A DNA stretch of 64,000 bases from an uncultured Prevotellaceae bacterium (lineage in GTDB: Bacteria; Bacteroidota; Bacteroidia; Bacteroidales; Muribaculaceae), in the NCBI GenBank assembly GCA_947165675.1, contig CAMVBJ010000015.1, forward strand, positions 1 through 64,000, written 5' to 3'. Each line of letters begins with the position of its first letter. Position 1 is the first letter of the stretch. The notes beneath the pieces are model-generated. The model was not told where the DNA came from. It made no database searches and worked only from the letters and a program-made list of their open reading frames with translations. Positions 6,761 through 15,361 of this stretch are shown here, one piece after another. The position numbers and the translations under genes were made by a program.

Positions 6761-9034
6761 ATGATTAAATCCAATCGAGTGGTTTATGCCGAAACACTAG
6801 GGACATTTAAACGTCAACTCAAGAAAGGTGATTTTGTGAAGATAATGGAGGAAAGATCACAAGAATGTGGCGTTTCGGTCAATCCCAGCCAGATAAAAGC
6901 CTGGAATGACTATCACCGTTTATTGCCTATTCTCAAGGACTTACCTGATGATATCATTGTCGGGTTTGAATATCAAGTGCCTGTAGGTGGCCGAATTGAT
7001 TTTATTATATTTGGACATGATGTTAATAACAAACCGAATGCAGTTCAAATAGAAGTAAAGCAATGGAGCAATGAGAACGTAAATACAGTTTATAGTCACT
7101 ATGCGTTTGAAGTGGAGGTCGATGGATATGCAAACTCTAAATTAGTTTCTCACCCATCTGAGCAAGTAAGTGAATATCAGAACCACCTATTGAATTATAT
7201 AGATGCTTTTTCATCGGACTCAATCCACTTATCAGGATTGGTATATTGCTATAACTACAAACGAAATCATAGTAAAACAGATTTAATCTCAGCTGATTAT
7301 AAACAACTTATAGATGAATATCCAATTTATTGTGAGGAGGATTCTTCAAAACTGAATCAATTCTTGTCAAATCTTATGTGTAAAGGAAATGGTGAGGACG
7401 TTTTCGAATCAGTCATCACCAGTAAGTGGAAACCCACGAAAAGATTGCAAGACGCTGTTGCTAACATGTTTGATGGTAAGCCCGAATTTAGTTTAGTGGG
7501 AGAGCAACTTACAGCATTTAATGCGATTTTGGGTGCAATTAAGAATACGCCAAAAGATCAGAAGGTTGCTGTTATCGTTAAAGGAGGTCCTGGTACAGGA
7601 AAAAGCGTAATCGCCATGAGGCTTGTATCCGCTTTGGCAAAAGAATGTGAATTTGCATATTATGTTACAAGGTCATCAAGTCTTCGCAAGGGCTTCAAGA
7701 AGATATTAAAAAAACTAGACATTAACAATAAAGGCGTTAATGATTTTATTAAAAACACATTCGATTTTAAGCCAAACTCTTATGACGAGAATGAAGTGAA
7801 TGCAATTATTGTTGATGAAGCCCATCGAATTGAAAAGTCTTCTAACTGGTACGCTCAAGGAAAGAATCAGAAGGGTCGTGATATCTACAACAACACTTTT
7901 CTCTCACAGATTATGTCACTGCTCTACACCGCACGTGTCAGTGTCTTCTTTGTCGATGACCTTCAATGTATTAAACAGACTAACATTGGAACCAGCATTG
8001 CAATTCGAGAAGCAGCCGAGAATTATTCCAAACGACTAGAAGAGGAAATTAATGACTTCACCAATAACGAAGGACATGAGGGTGGCATCGCGAATATCAA
8101 GGCCAAGATAATAAAGCGAACCCGCGAAAAAGATGCTGCATACTCCCGTGGCAATACTATTTTCGCAGAACAAAAAAGCAACAAAATCACAGAACTGAAC
8201 AGTCAATTGCATGATGCTTACACACAGTTAGAATTGATTCAACGACAGACAACAATAGATAAGATACCCGTCTTCGAGATCGAGCTGCCAGACCAGTTCC
8301 GTTGTAATGGATCGGATAATTATCTGGATTGGCTTAATGATGTAATCAATAATGGTTGTAGAAAAAAGCATCGATTAGACCCTTCTCAATATGAATTTGA
8401 TGTTTTTGATACACCTCAAGCTCTATATGAAAAAGTTAAATCGCTTGATGACTATGCAAAGATAGTTCGGGATTTAAAATTCAATTCAGCAAAAGAATTA
8501 AGACAATATATTTGTAAAGTACTAAAATTCAAGCCAAAGCAAACGGCCCGTTTGGCGGCTGGTTGGTGCTGGGATTGGAAAAATGAACTTGCTCCAAATG
8601 GTGATTTGTTAAAGGAAGTTGTCATTGAAGGTTCTGATTGGAATGGCGTACCTTTCACAAAATTTGAAATGCCATGGGAAACCAAGGCAAAGCCAAGAGG
8701 AGATTTTAAATATCATTATGCAGACAATGCCGAATTATGGGCAAACCAACCAGAAGGTATTAATCAAGTTGGATGCATTTTTTCAATGCAAGGCTGGGAG
8801 CTGGATTATGTGGGTATTATTATTGGCCCAGATTTGGTCTATGATAAGGAGAATGATTGTTTGGTGGCAAATAAGGATGGAGGGACGCATGATGTAGACC
8901 TTGATGATGTGAATTTTGATTCATATGTCAAAAACATATATCGTGTATTGCTGACTCGCGGTAAAAAAGGTTGTTTTATCTTCTGCTGTGACCCAGAAGT
9001 TGGCAAGTATTTTAAACGCTGTATGAACCTATAG
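6761..9034 (+). CDS. Nuclease-DUF2075 ATPase/helicase-like protein
   Basis: The 757-residue protein has an N-terminal PD-(D/E)XK-like region (GGRID(80)FIIFG then QIE(98)VK(100)QW) and a DUF2075-type P-loop domain with Walker A GGPGTGKS (275-282) and Walker B IIVDEAH (349-355). A coiled, charged insert occupies about residues 430-500, and the C-terminus has helicase-like segments (PDQFRCNGSDNYLDWL, GCIFSMQGWELDYVGIIIG, YRVLLTRGKKGCFIF). DUF2075 proteins occur in bacterial defence loci. ATG at 6761 was chosen because the open frame back to 6680 runs through the structured leader. The next gene starts 3 bp after the stop, so the two are coupled. Confidence 0.8.
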   Translation: MIKSNRVVYAETLGTFKRQLKKGDFVKIMEERSQECGVSVNPSQIKAWNDYHRLLPILKDLPDDIIVGFEYQVPVGGRIDFIIFGHDVNNKPNAVQIEVKQWSNENVNTVYSHYAFEVEVDGYANSKLVSHPSEQVSEYQNHLLNYIDAFSSDSIHLSGLVYCYNYKRNHSKTDLISADYKQLIDEYPIYCEEDSSKLNQFLSNLMCKGNGEDVFESVITSKWKPTKRLQDAVANMFDGKPEFSLVGEQLTAFNAILGAIKNTPKDQKVAVIVKGGPGTGKSVIAMRLVSALAKECEFAYYVTRSSSLRKGFKKILKKLDINNKGVNDFIKNTFDFKPNSYDENEVNAIIVDEAHRIEKSSNWYAQGKNQKGRDIYNNTFLSQIMSLLYTARVSVFFVDDLQCIKQTNIGTSIAIREAAENYSKRLEEEINDFTNNEGHEGGIANIKAKIIKRTREKDAAYSRGNTIFAEQKSNKITELNSQLHDAYTQLELIQRQTTIDKIPVFEIELPDQFRCNGSDNYLDWLNDVINNGCRKKHRLDPSQYEFDVFDTPQALYEKVKSLDDYAKIVRDLKFNSAKELRQYICKVLKFKPKQTARLAAGWCWDWKNELAPNGDLLKEVVIEGSDWNGVPFTKFEMPWETKAKPRGDFKYHYADNAELWANQPEGINQVGCIFSMQGWELDYVGIIIGPDLVYDKENDCLVANKDGGTHDVDLDDVNFDSYVKNIYRVLLTRGKKGCFIFCCDPEVGKYFKRCMNL

Positions 9035-9037
9035 AAT

Positions 9038-10663
9038 ATGGTTTTTGAGGAATACAAAGACAGTTTATTAGATTATCTGAATCAGGAAAAGATTCTGATG
9101 GAGAGAGATATCGAACTCCATCAGGATCTTCCTGATGAGGAAAAGGTAGAGCAGGGATATCTAATTCCTGCCTGTAGGATTACGAATCATTTGGATGATT
9201 CATACGAATTAACGGCTACTGAGAATAATTCTAAACTGAGGGCTGGTGATAAAGTGACTTTGGTTTGCGAAGACGGTAGCACAATCAAAGGCGTTACTAT
9301 TATTGAAAACTTTTTCAATCGTATCAGCATTGCGACAGAAAAGACGCTGGACAAAGAAAAAGAATATGAGATTCTTGTGACCGAAGCAGTTTTGTTAGAT
9401 CCGTTAATCAATCTGATTGAAGGTCTGGAGAATGGTGCTCCTGGTTCTTTTTATTTAGAGGAATTATGTGGGGCCGAACTGCCCGAAGAGCAGGGATGCT
9501 ACCCCATCGACATAGGCAGTGTTTTTGTGCCTCCAAGATTAAATGAGGCTCAGTTGAGCGCTGTTGATAAAGCATTGAACCGTCCGTCGTTACATTGTAT
9601 TCAAGGGCCTCCGGGTACAGGCAAGACCGATGTTTTAGCAACTATTGCACGTATCTTTAGCGAGAAAGGTAAGGAAGTACTTGTCATAAGTAATACTCAT
9701 CAAGCGGTTAATAATGCACTGAATGCCGTCGCTCAATATCCTGTTCCCGTGGTTAAGATAGGCGAAACACTAAAGGCACAGGAACTTGATGACAGAATTC
9801 AGAAAGAGAAAACATTTGGGGCATACTTGCGGACAAGAAAAGGGAAAAAAAGATCACGGAATGCAAAAGGTGCCATCGTGGGCATGACTCTTCATGGGGC
9901 AATCATCAACTTGGGGCTTCGTAGTAGTGGCTTTTCACCAAGTATCGTTCTTGTTGATGAAGCGGGGCAAATTCCTCTTACCTTTGGTTCTGCAATTGGA
10001 ACCTTTGGTTCTGGTAGCGTCATATTTATTGGTGACGATAGGCAAATGCCACCCATCTTCCATCCCGAATTAAAAGGCGATGAATTGTCTGTTAGCGTGT
10101 TTAGTCATGTGGCTGATATGTATCCCGATTTTAAAACCGTTTTGGATACAACTTATCGAATGAACACAGAGATCACAGACTTTATTAACAAGCACTTCTA
10201 TGAGCCTTATGGCATCTCACTGAAGAGCCTCAGGGAACCTAAATTCACTGATAGTATTGAAGTGAAGTCTCTTCCTTCAGCACCGGATTCACCATGGGAG
10301 GATTATAATCCCGAAGAGGCGGTAATTGTGGCGGACTACGCACTTCAGTATGTAAAGAAAGGATTAGAGGTTGCTGTCGTTACCCCTTTCAGGAAACAAG
10401 TTAATTGCATCCGCGGCTTGATTGCCGATTTATTCGAGACCAACAACATGCAAGATCGAGTCCCGCTCGTTGATACAGTTGAGCGATTACAAGGACAGAG
10501 TGTAGATGTTATCATCATTTCAACATCGGCAAGCAATCCTCAGTATTACCACAATATTGAGTCATTCATTCTTGAACGCCATCGCATGAATGTCATGTGC
10601 TCAAGAGCGAAAGATAAGGTGATCTTTGTGAAAAATGACATCGTGGACTTAGATAGAATGTAG
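9038..10663 (+). CDS. UPF1-like superfamily 1 helicase
   Basis: This 541-residue protein has an N-terminal OB/beta-barrel-like region (residues 1-165; GDKVTLVCEDGSTIKGVTII) and an SF1B helicase core: Q-like motif NEAQLSAVDKAL, Walker A GPPGTGKT (190-197), Walker B LVDEAGQ (305-311), motif III IGDDRQMPP (331-339), a TTYRMN segment, motif V VERLQGQSVDVIIIS and motif VI HRMNVMCSRAKDKV. All catalytic motifs look intact. It follows the DUF2075 protein by 3 bp and probably works with it; the pair resembles nuclease/helicase defence modules. Confidence 0.85.
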   Translation: MVFEEYKDSLLDYLNQEKILMERDIELHQDLPDEEKVEQGYLIPACRITNHLDDSYELTATENNSKLRAGDKVTLVCEDGSTIKGVTIIENFFNRISIATEKTLDKEKEYEILVTEAVLLDPLINLIEGLENGAPGSFYLEELCGAELPEEQGCYPIDIGSVFVPPRLNEAQLSAVDKALNRPSLHCIQGPPGTGKTDVLATIARIFSEKGKEVLVISNTHQAVNNALNAVAQYPVPVVKIGETLKAQELDDRIQKEKTFGAYLRTRKGKKRSRNAKGAIVGMTLHGAIINLGLRSSGFSPSIVLVDEAGQIPLTFGSAIGTFGSGSVIFIGDDRQMPPIFHPELKGDELSVSVFSHVADMYPDFKTVLDTTYRMNTEITDFINKHFYEPYGISLKSLREPKFTDSIEVKSLPSAPDSPWEDYNPEEAVIVADYALQYVKKGLEVAVVTPFRKQVNCIRGLIADLFETNNMQDRVPLVDTVERLQGQSVDVIIISTSASNPQYYHNIESFILERHRMNVMCSRAKDKVIFVKNDIVDLDRM

Positions 10664-10730
10664 TCGATCCTTGTTTTTATAATGGCTTCATAATGTGAAT
10701 ATCTAACAAGAACAAATTTAGAAATAGGTT

Positions 10731-11348
10731 ATGGCACAGATTGAATTTGACAAGGCGGTAGAAATGGCCACGAGGTATATTGCTGGCAAGGAGCGTGTTC
10801 CTCGCTATTTGGTCAAATCGGTTGTTTATGACGACGCTGATGAGTCGTATTTATCCTTGGATGACGAGTCTATAGAATTATTCAAGGCTTGGAAACACGA
10901 CATTGAAGCGGACAATTTTGATTATACTTTTGAGGAATGGCTGAATGATGTTCGGCATGAAGAGTATGACCCTGGCATTTTAGGTGGTTTTGAGTCACGT
11001 CGCATCATTGATATTGACTTGGAGAACCCTAAGTACTTTGTGCGGTTCACTCTTGACTTTTTGTATTGTGACGAATCAGGTGATCGGACGTTAAGAAGTA
11101 AAGTCGTCGGTGTCAATTTACCCGATGAGGCGTATGCAAAGTTGCTCGCGTGGAGGCTGCATGATACCCATTTCACGTTTAACCGCCTCTTTCTCGTAGA
11201 TAAGGAAATCCACGAGAATCTCGTGTACTACTTTGAAAGCAATTATGCGAACGGTAAGTACTGGTATGAGTTTCAGCGTCCATATCTTGTCGAGATGACT
11301 GAGATCAATGAAGATGCCGATGCAATATTGGCGGCACCACAAGGTTGA
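10731..11348 (+). CDS. Hypothetical protein (205 aa), third gene of helicase cassette
   Basis: The product is an acidic soluble protein with many Asp/Glu and aromatic residues (DYTFEEWLNDVRHEEYDPG, YFVRFTLDFLYCDESGD). It has no signal peptide or membrane segment, and I recognise no family. It lies 67 bp after the helicase and just before a strong terminator, so it closes the cassette that began with leader RNA 2. A role linked to the DUF2075/helicase pair is suggested only by position. Confidence 0.6.
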   Translation: MAQIEFDKAVEMATRYIAGKERVPRYLVKSVVYDDADESYLSLDDESIELFKAWKHDIEADNFDYTFEEWLNDVRHEEYDPGILGGFESRRIIDIDLENPKYFVRFTLDFLYCDESGDRTLRSKVVGVNLPDEAYAKLLAWRLHDTHFTFNRLFLVDKEIHENLVYYFESNYANGKYWYEFQRPYLVEMTEINEDADAILAAPQG

Positions 11349-11369
11349 CCATATTACATGACTGAATTC

Positions 11370-11434
11370 CCTCACCTAACCGTTGGATGTTTCAAATGGA
11401 TGAAATGGATGATGGTTGGGTGAGGTTTTTTTTA
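11370..11434 (+). terminator. Terminator containing repeat copy C in its loop
   Basis: CCTCACCTAACC (11370-11381) pairs with GGTTGGGTGAGG (11414-11425), followed by eight T residues. The 32-base loop holds the dispersed 19-base repeat (11393-11411) identical to copy A. It ends the DUF2075/helicase cassette. Confidence 0.75.
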
Positions 11435-11508
11435 TAGTTTTGTTGAGCCGAAAGGCGTGTGTTGATAATAGTCGATAGTATAAACTTATAAATGTAGAGG
11501 ATATCATT

Positions 11509-11682
11509 ATGAAATTCAAACTTTTTACTGGAACGAGCGAACAAGTAGAGCGTGCCATCGAGCGATTCTTTAATGAGGGCGAGAGTAAGTCTATCTCTTC
11601 GGTCTCTGTAGGCGGAAGCGACAAGAACAATGTAGTGGTCGGTATTCTTTATCATTACAGTAACTATAGCAGCATTTATTAA
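11509..11682 (+). CDS. Small hypothetical protein (57 aa)
   Basis: A 57-codon ORF with ATG at 11509 follows an AGAGGATATC ribosome-binding region. The sequence (MKFKLFTGTSEQVERAIERF, then VVVGILYHYS) resembles small mobile-element proteins of about 60 residues with an FTG...E..INxF...... VVGILYxY pattern. Function is unknown. A second small gene follows 21 bp later. Confidence 0.55.
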   Translation: MKFKLFTGTSEQVERAIERFFNEGESKSISSVSVGGSDKNNVVVGILYHYSNYSSIY

Positions 11683-11703
11683 GTCGCGATAAGATCTGGG
11701 ATT

Positions 11704-11883
11704 ATGACCAAGGAGTTGTATCGAGTGAAGTATCGTATCGAGGGACCGGCATCGGCGACCAATGCCTCGGCAACGGTGATGCTCTATTCGGCAAGTGAGA
11801 GTGAGGCCATCTATGAACTGAAGAGGCGGGGGACCATCGGAAGCGACAAGACGGTGATCATCCTCGAGATCACCAGTGCGTGA
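11704..11883 (+). CDS. Small hypothetical protein (59 aa)
   Basis: A 59-codon ORF with ATG at 11704 lies 21 bp after the previous small gene. It reads as a beta-alpha-beta fold (YRVKYRIEGPASATNASATVM, then SEAIYELKRRG, then KTVIILEITSA). No family is recognised. The pair 11509/11704 forms a small two-gene unit before the AAA ATPase leader. Confidence 0.5.
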   Translation: MTKELYRVKYRIEGPASATNASATVMLYSASESEAIYELKRRGTIGSDKTVIILEITSA

Positions 11884-12025
11884 GTTGAGACCACACTCGG
11901 GCCATGCATGGATGCCGTCTTAGATTAAGGTGGCAGGATATTTTGGGGTCAAGACTAGCAAAATTATCGTAAATTGCTGATATATTGCGATTTATCTACC
12001 GATTAACAATTGTTAATGCTGAAAA

Positions 12026-12057
12026 TTTGGAAAATTCAGAGATTTGACATAATTTTG
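12026..12057 (+). promoter_or_regulatory. Canonical Bacteroidetes promoter of AAA ATPase operon
   Basis: TTTG (12026-12029) and TAATTTTG (12050-12057) are separated by exactly 20 bp. The predicted start near 12064 leaves about 345 untranslated bases before the ATPase ATG at 12411. Confidence 0.7.
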
Positions 12058-12063
12058 CACTGC

Positions 12064-12350
12064 TTTTTCGGAAAAGTGAAACGAGTTCTTTGAGTTAATT
12101 TGTAATAATATGAAGCATCCAGAGACGGCTTAGGTGCTGCTCCAACCGAGCGCGAGTCATGAACGCCACGGTGGGAAAATTGATGTGAATTATTAGAGTT
12201 TATCAACTTAATAATTAAAAATGATTTATGACAAAATTTCAAGACATTCTGGTAACTAATTGTGTGGGGACCCTCGTGGTCTCCGCAGCAAGCGCTGCAC
12301 ACCTTTCATAACGTAGGTGTCCTAGGGAAAAATACCTATCGGGTATTACT
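12064..12350 (+). ncRNA. Structured leader RNA 3 before AAA ATPase
   Basis: Clear pairings are CCG-GCG/CGC-CGG (12146-12171), AATTATTA/TAATAATT (12188-12216), and a compact three-way junction closed by GTGT/ACAC (12262-12265 with 12299-12302), which encloses GGGGACC/GGTCTCC and GCAGC/GCTGC hairpins. A hairpin AATACC/GGTATT follows at 12331-12347. It shares no obvious sequence with leaders 1 and 2. The region 11884-12410 contains no convincing coding gene. No named RNA family is recognised. Confidence 0.55.
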
Positions 12351-12410
12351 GCATTTATAATGTTAAATTAATAATAAATATTACAAACACATTATATAAT
12401 ATATATAAAC

Positions 12411-14213
12411 ATGGCAAATCAGAACAAAGACAACAAGAAAATCACTGTAGAGAACTGTCCCAACACCCTTGAAGAACTGGAAAGCATGACCCTCGATCCC
12501 GAAATGGCCGAACTCGAGGACGATGAGCAGGAAGACTTGGCCCCCACCTCGTTCCAAACCGACAAAGAGCCGACCACGCTGCTCGAGGCCATCGACAACG
12601 TGAACATCGTGCTCGACAACATGAAAGACGGCCTCTGGATGTTTGACTGCTCCTACTGCCATGGCAACAACATCGATTATCTGGTGAGCCGCTTGCACAT
12701 CACCCCCATCCAAGCCGCCTTGTTCAGCCTCTGCGTCGAACTGAGCCCCAACAGCATCACCTATAGTGACCTAGCATGCCAACTCAACTTGTCCAAGGCC
12801 CGTGCCATGGCGCTTGCCCCCCATCTCGACGGCCTCGTGCGCGACCGCCTCATGAAGATGGAGAAGGATTTCAATGGCCGCTTGTGCTACAATGTGCCTT
12901 TCCACACCATCAGGGTGCTGACGACGGATTCAGATTTTCAGCCCCCACGCCGCAAGGTCAAGAACGATGAGGACTTGTTGGATTACTTCCACGGCTATCT
13001 GAATGAAGTGCAGGGCGAGGGTCTCAGCCACATGCTGATACAAGAGGAGGTAGAAGCTCTGCTCGACGAGAACAAGGGTCTGCACATCGTCGAAGAAATC
13101 AACAAGATCGACCTTGACGAGAGGGACCGCATGCTGCTGTTATTCGTCTGCGAGCGGCTGGTTGTTGAACGCGAGAACGAGTTCACCATGTTTGATCTGG
13201 ATGACTTGTACCCCAACAGGGGCGAATTCCAAAAGGCAAGGGATGACTTCAGGGGTGGCACTCACAACTTGATACGCGCAGGCTTGCTGGAGCACACTTG
13301 TAACAACGGCATCGTCAATCCCGATGTTCTCACCTTGTCGCAGGCGGCTCGCAAGACACTGCTCTCGGACATCAAAATGGCAGTTGCGTCAGAGAACGTG
13401 AGCGGACTGGTCGCTGCCAAGAGTCTGCAAGCCAAGGAGCTCTTCTACAGCGAGAAGGTGGCCAAGCAGGTGGACGGATTGCGGCTCTTCCTCGAACGCA
13501 AGAAGTACAAGGAGATCATGAAACGACTGGGCGAACGCTTCCACCGCGGAGGGCTCACGGTCCTCTTGCACGGCGGACCGGGCACTGGCAAGACCGAGAC
13601 CGTTTATCAACTGGCTCGACAGACAGGGCGCGACATCATGGCCGTTGACATGTCAAGCATCAAGAGCAAGTGGGTCGGCGAGACTGAGCAGAACATCAAG
13701 GCACTGTTCGACCGTTACCGCGCCATCGTCAAGAAGTACAAGGTGGCACCGATACTGCTCTTCAACGAGGCCGACGCCATCTTCGGGGTGCGCATGTCGG
13801 GAGCCACTCGGTCGGTTGACAAAATGATGAACTCCATGCAGAACATCATCCTTCAAGAGATGGAGACGCTCGACGGCATCTTGATAGCCACCACCAACTT
13901 GACCGAGAACCTTGACAAGGCCTTCGATCGTCGCTTCCTCTACAGGATTGAGTTTGAGCGACCCGACAAGAGCGTGAGAGCACGCATCTGGCACCAAATG
14001 ATGCCCGAGCTGGAGGAGCACGAGTGCGAGGCGCTGGCCGAGCGCTTCGACCTGAGCGGTGGGCAAATCGAGAATGTGGCCCGCAAGTTTGCCATCAACT
14101 CGATCCTCTACGGGGAACCCACAGCCAAGCGCCTCGAGAACTTGACCGAACTCTGCTCCGAGGAGAACCAAGGCCGTTCCAACGGATTCCACCGTGTCGG
14201 CTTCGTGGCATGA
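12411..14213 (+). CDS. AAA ATPase with N-terminal helical regulatory region
   Basis: This 600-residue protein has a long N-terminal region with winged-helix-like segments (ITYSDLACQLNLSKARAMAL, about residues 116-135) and a C-terminal AAA domain: Walker A GGPGTGKT (388-395), KSKWVGETEQN pore-loop/second-region motif, Walker B variant ILLFNEADAI (448-457), sensor ATTNL and arginine finger region FDRRFLYRIEF. In Walker B an Asn stands where Asp is usual; from memory this FNEAD form is common in this Bacteroidetes ATPase group. It probably remodels a protein partner. Composition is GC-richer than neighbouring island genes. Confidence 0.8.
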   Translation: MANQNKDNKKITVENCPNTLEELESMTLDPEMAELEDDEQEDLAPTSFQTDKEPTTLLEAIDNVNIVLDNMKDGLWMFDCSYCHGNNIDYLVSRLHITPIQAALFSLCVELSPNSITYSDLACQLNLSKARAMALAPHLDGLVRDRLMKMEKDFNGRLCYNVPFHTIRVLTTDSDFQPPRRKVKNDEDLLDYFHGYLNEVQGEGLSHMLIQEEVEALLDENKGLHIVEEINKIDLDERDRMLLLFVCERLVVERENEFTMFDLDDLYPNRGEFQKARDDFRGGTHNLIRAGLLEHTCNNGIVNPDVLTLSQAARKTLLSDIKMAVASENVSGLVAAKSLQAKELFYSEKVAKQVDGLRLFLERKKYKEIMKRLGERFHRGGLTVLLHGGPGTGKTETVYQLARQTGRDIMAVDMSSIKSKWVGETEQNIKALFDRYRAIVKKYKVAPILLFNEADAIFGVRMSGATRSVDKMMNSMQNIILQEMETLDGILIATTNLTENLDKAFDRRFLYRIEFERPDKSVRARIWHQMMPELEEHECEALAERFDLSGGQIENVARKFAINSILYGEPTAKRLENLTELCSEENQGRSNGFHRVGFVA

Positions 14214-14270
14214 TGATTCGAGAATAATGAAGTGATTACTAATCTGTTGAAGCATATAACCAATTTAACT

Positions 14271-14480
14271 ATGATGATTACCATTAAGAATAGCAATCCG
14301 TATCTGATGTACCGCATTCACAACTATTTCCACAACAAGGGTGTGCAGTGCATGCTCTGCAACGACGACACCGAGGTCTCGCTCTTCGGACTTGACCACG
14401 ATGAGGTTGAACTCTTGCTGGCCGCTTTCACCAAGCACTTCCACTTGAAACCGGCCACAACGCTCGCCATGGCCTCATGA
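14271..14480 (+). CDS. Small hypothetical protein (69 aa), AAA ATPase operon
   Basis: ATG at 14271 (ATGATGATT) was chosen; the frame is open to a GTG at 14232. The 69-residue product (SNPYLMYRIHNYFHNKGVQC, then DDTEVSLFGLDHDEVELLLAAF) looks like a small ferredoxin-like fold. It follows the ATPase by 57 bp and precedes an inverted repeat, so it is probably its operon partner. Function is unknown. Confidence 0.55.
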   Translation: MMITIKNSNPYLMYRIHNYFHNKGVQCMLCNDDTEVSLFGLDHDEVELLLAAFTKHFHLKPATTLAMAS

Positions 14481-14513
14481 GCGATGGCCTATAAGCATTA
14501 ACCTATTCGCTTC

Positions 14514-14543
14514 GCTTGGCGGTGAAATCTATCGCCGCCAAGC
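14514..14543 (+). terminator. Hairpin after AAA ATPase operon
   Basis: GCTTGGCGG (14514-14522) pairs with CCGCCAAGC (14535-14543). No U-tract follows (ATTAAAAA), so it may act as a transcript-end or mRNA-stabilising hairpin rather than a strict intrinsic terminator. Confidence 0.5.
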
Positions 14544-14559
14544 ATTAAAAACCAAGAAG

Positions 14560-14937
14560 ATGATTGAACGGGACAGATGCCCTCACGGCAAACACGGCAG
14601 GCATATAGAAAGCAATGAGGATTTGGTGTTCGAGACAATTATTCACACACACGATCCCATGCCTTTTAAAACTCCGACGTTAGTTCAAGTGAAAGTCATG
14701 GAGGGCACAGATTCGAAGCGTGTCATCCAATGGTATGAAGATAACGGCTACATCTTGACAGATAGTTCAGCGGGCACGACGAAGTTTTATTTCTTCGGTG
14801 AGTGGTTCGAAATCACAGCAACTGATTACTACTTTGTGAAGAAGACGGCACTGAGCGAATGGGAGAAGGAGAAACATGGAATTATTCAATCATTACAAAT
14901 AAGGGATAAATATGATTCAGGTGAGAAAGACGGATGA
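14560..14937 (+). CDS. Hypothetical protein (125 aa)
   Basis: The 125-residue product begins MIERDRCPHGKHGRH and contains a compact alpha/beta stretch (GYILTDSSAGTTKFYFFGEWFEITATDYYF). Its C-terminus overlaps the next ORF by 26 bp. No family is recognised. The Cys/His-rich start could bind a metal, but this is speculative. Confidence 0.5.
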   Translation: MIERDRCPHGKHGRHIESNEDLVFETIIHTHDPMPFKTPTLVQVKVMEGTDSKRVIQWYEDNGYILTDSSAGTTKFYFFGEWFEITATDYYFVKKTALSEWEKEKHGIIQSLQIRDKYDSGEKDG

Positions 14938-15343
14938 CGTGAAGGCCACTGGCACTGGCGCTGCCGACGTGGAAGCGTGGACGATAGGTGACGTGTATCA
15001 GAACCGCGAAATGATCTTGGCTCATCCCGAGCAATTTGGCGGAATCGTCACAAAATTTGTTGCTGGTGGCCTTGGGGCTTGTGCCCAACGAGACGTGACC
15101 ATCGCTGAGTTGGCACGCTGCTGGCAGCACGACGAATTCCGATGCAAGTGTCCCGAATGTGGCCATGAGACAGTGATCTATTTTTTTGCAGGACGTGTCA
15201 ACAGTGGTGGCTATTGGGAAATCCGTGTCTATTGCCCCGAGTGTGATTGCGGGTACAGCATCCGCGACCCTCAAGGGCTTCGCAATTGGACCGTCATGAG
15301 AGACATCCTCAAGGCAGAGTCAACAAAGAGTCAAACACATTAA
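14912..15343 (+). CDS. Zinc-ribbon hypothetical protein (143 aa)
   Basis: The C-terminal half carries two paired cysteine motifs, CKCPECGHE and YCPECDCGYS, about 30 residues apart, which is a classic zinc-ribbon arrangement. The N-terminal half (WTIGDVYQNREMILAHPEQFGG) may be a small helical domain. The ORF overlaps the preceding gene by 26 bp and the FGase-like gene starts 18 bp after it, so they are likely co-transcribed. Its function is unknown; nucleic-acid or protein binding is possible. Confidence 0.55.
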   Translation: MIQVRKTDDVKATGTGAADVEAWTIGDVYQNREMILAHPEQFGGIVTKFVAGGLGACAQRDVTIAELARCWQHDEFRCKCPECGHETVIYFFAGRVNSGGYWEIRVYCPECDCGYSIRDPQGLRNWTVMRDILKAESTKSQTH

Positions 15344-15361
15344 AAACGACATATTATTCAG

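Noticed and set aside
12036-12302. Minus-strand ORF across leader RNA 3
   Set aside because: It shows no protein-like features and its sequence is explained by the paired stems of the leader.
4919-12350. Retron, DGR or ribozyme explanation for the structured RNAs
   Set aside because: No reverse transcriptase or variable-repeat pair is nearby, and no hammerhead, twister or similar core was recognised.
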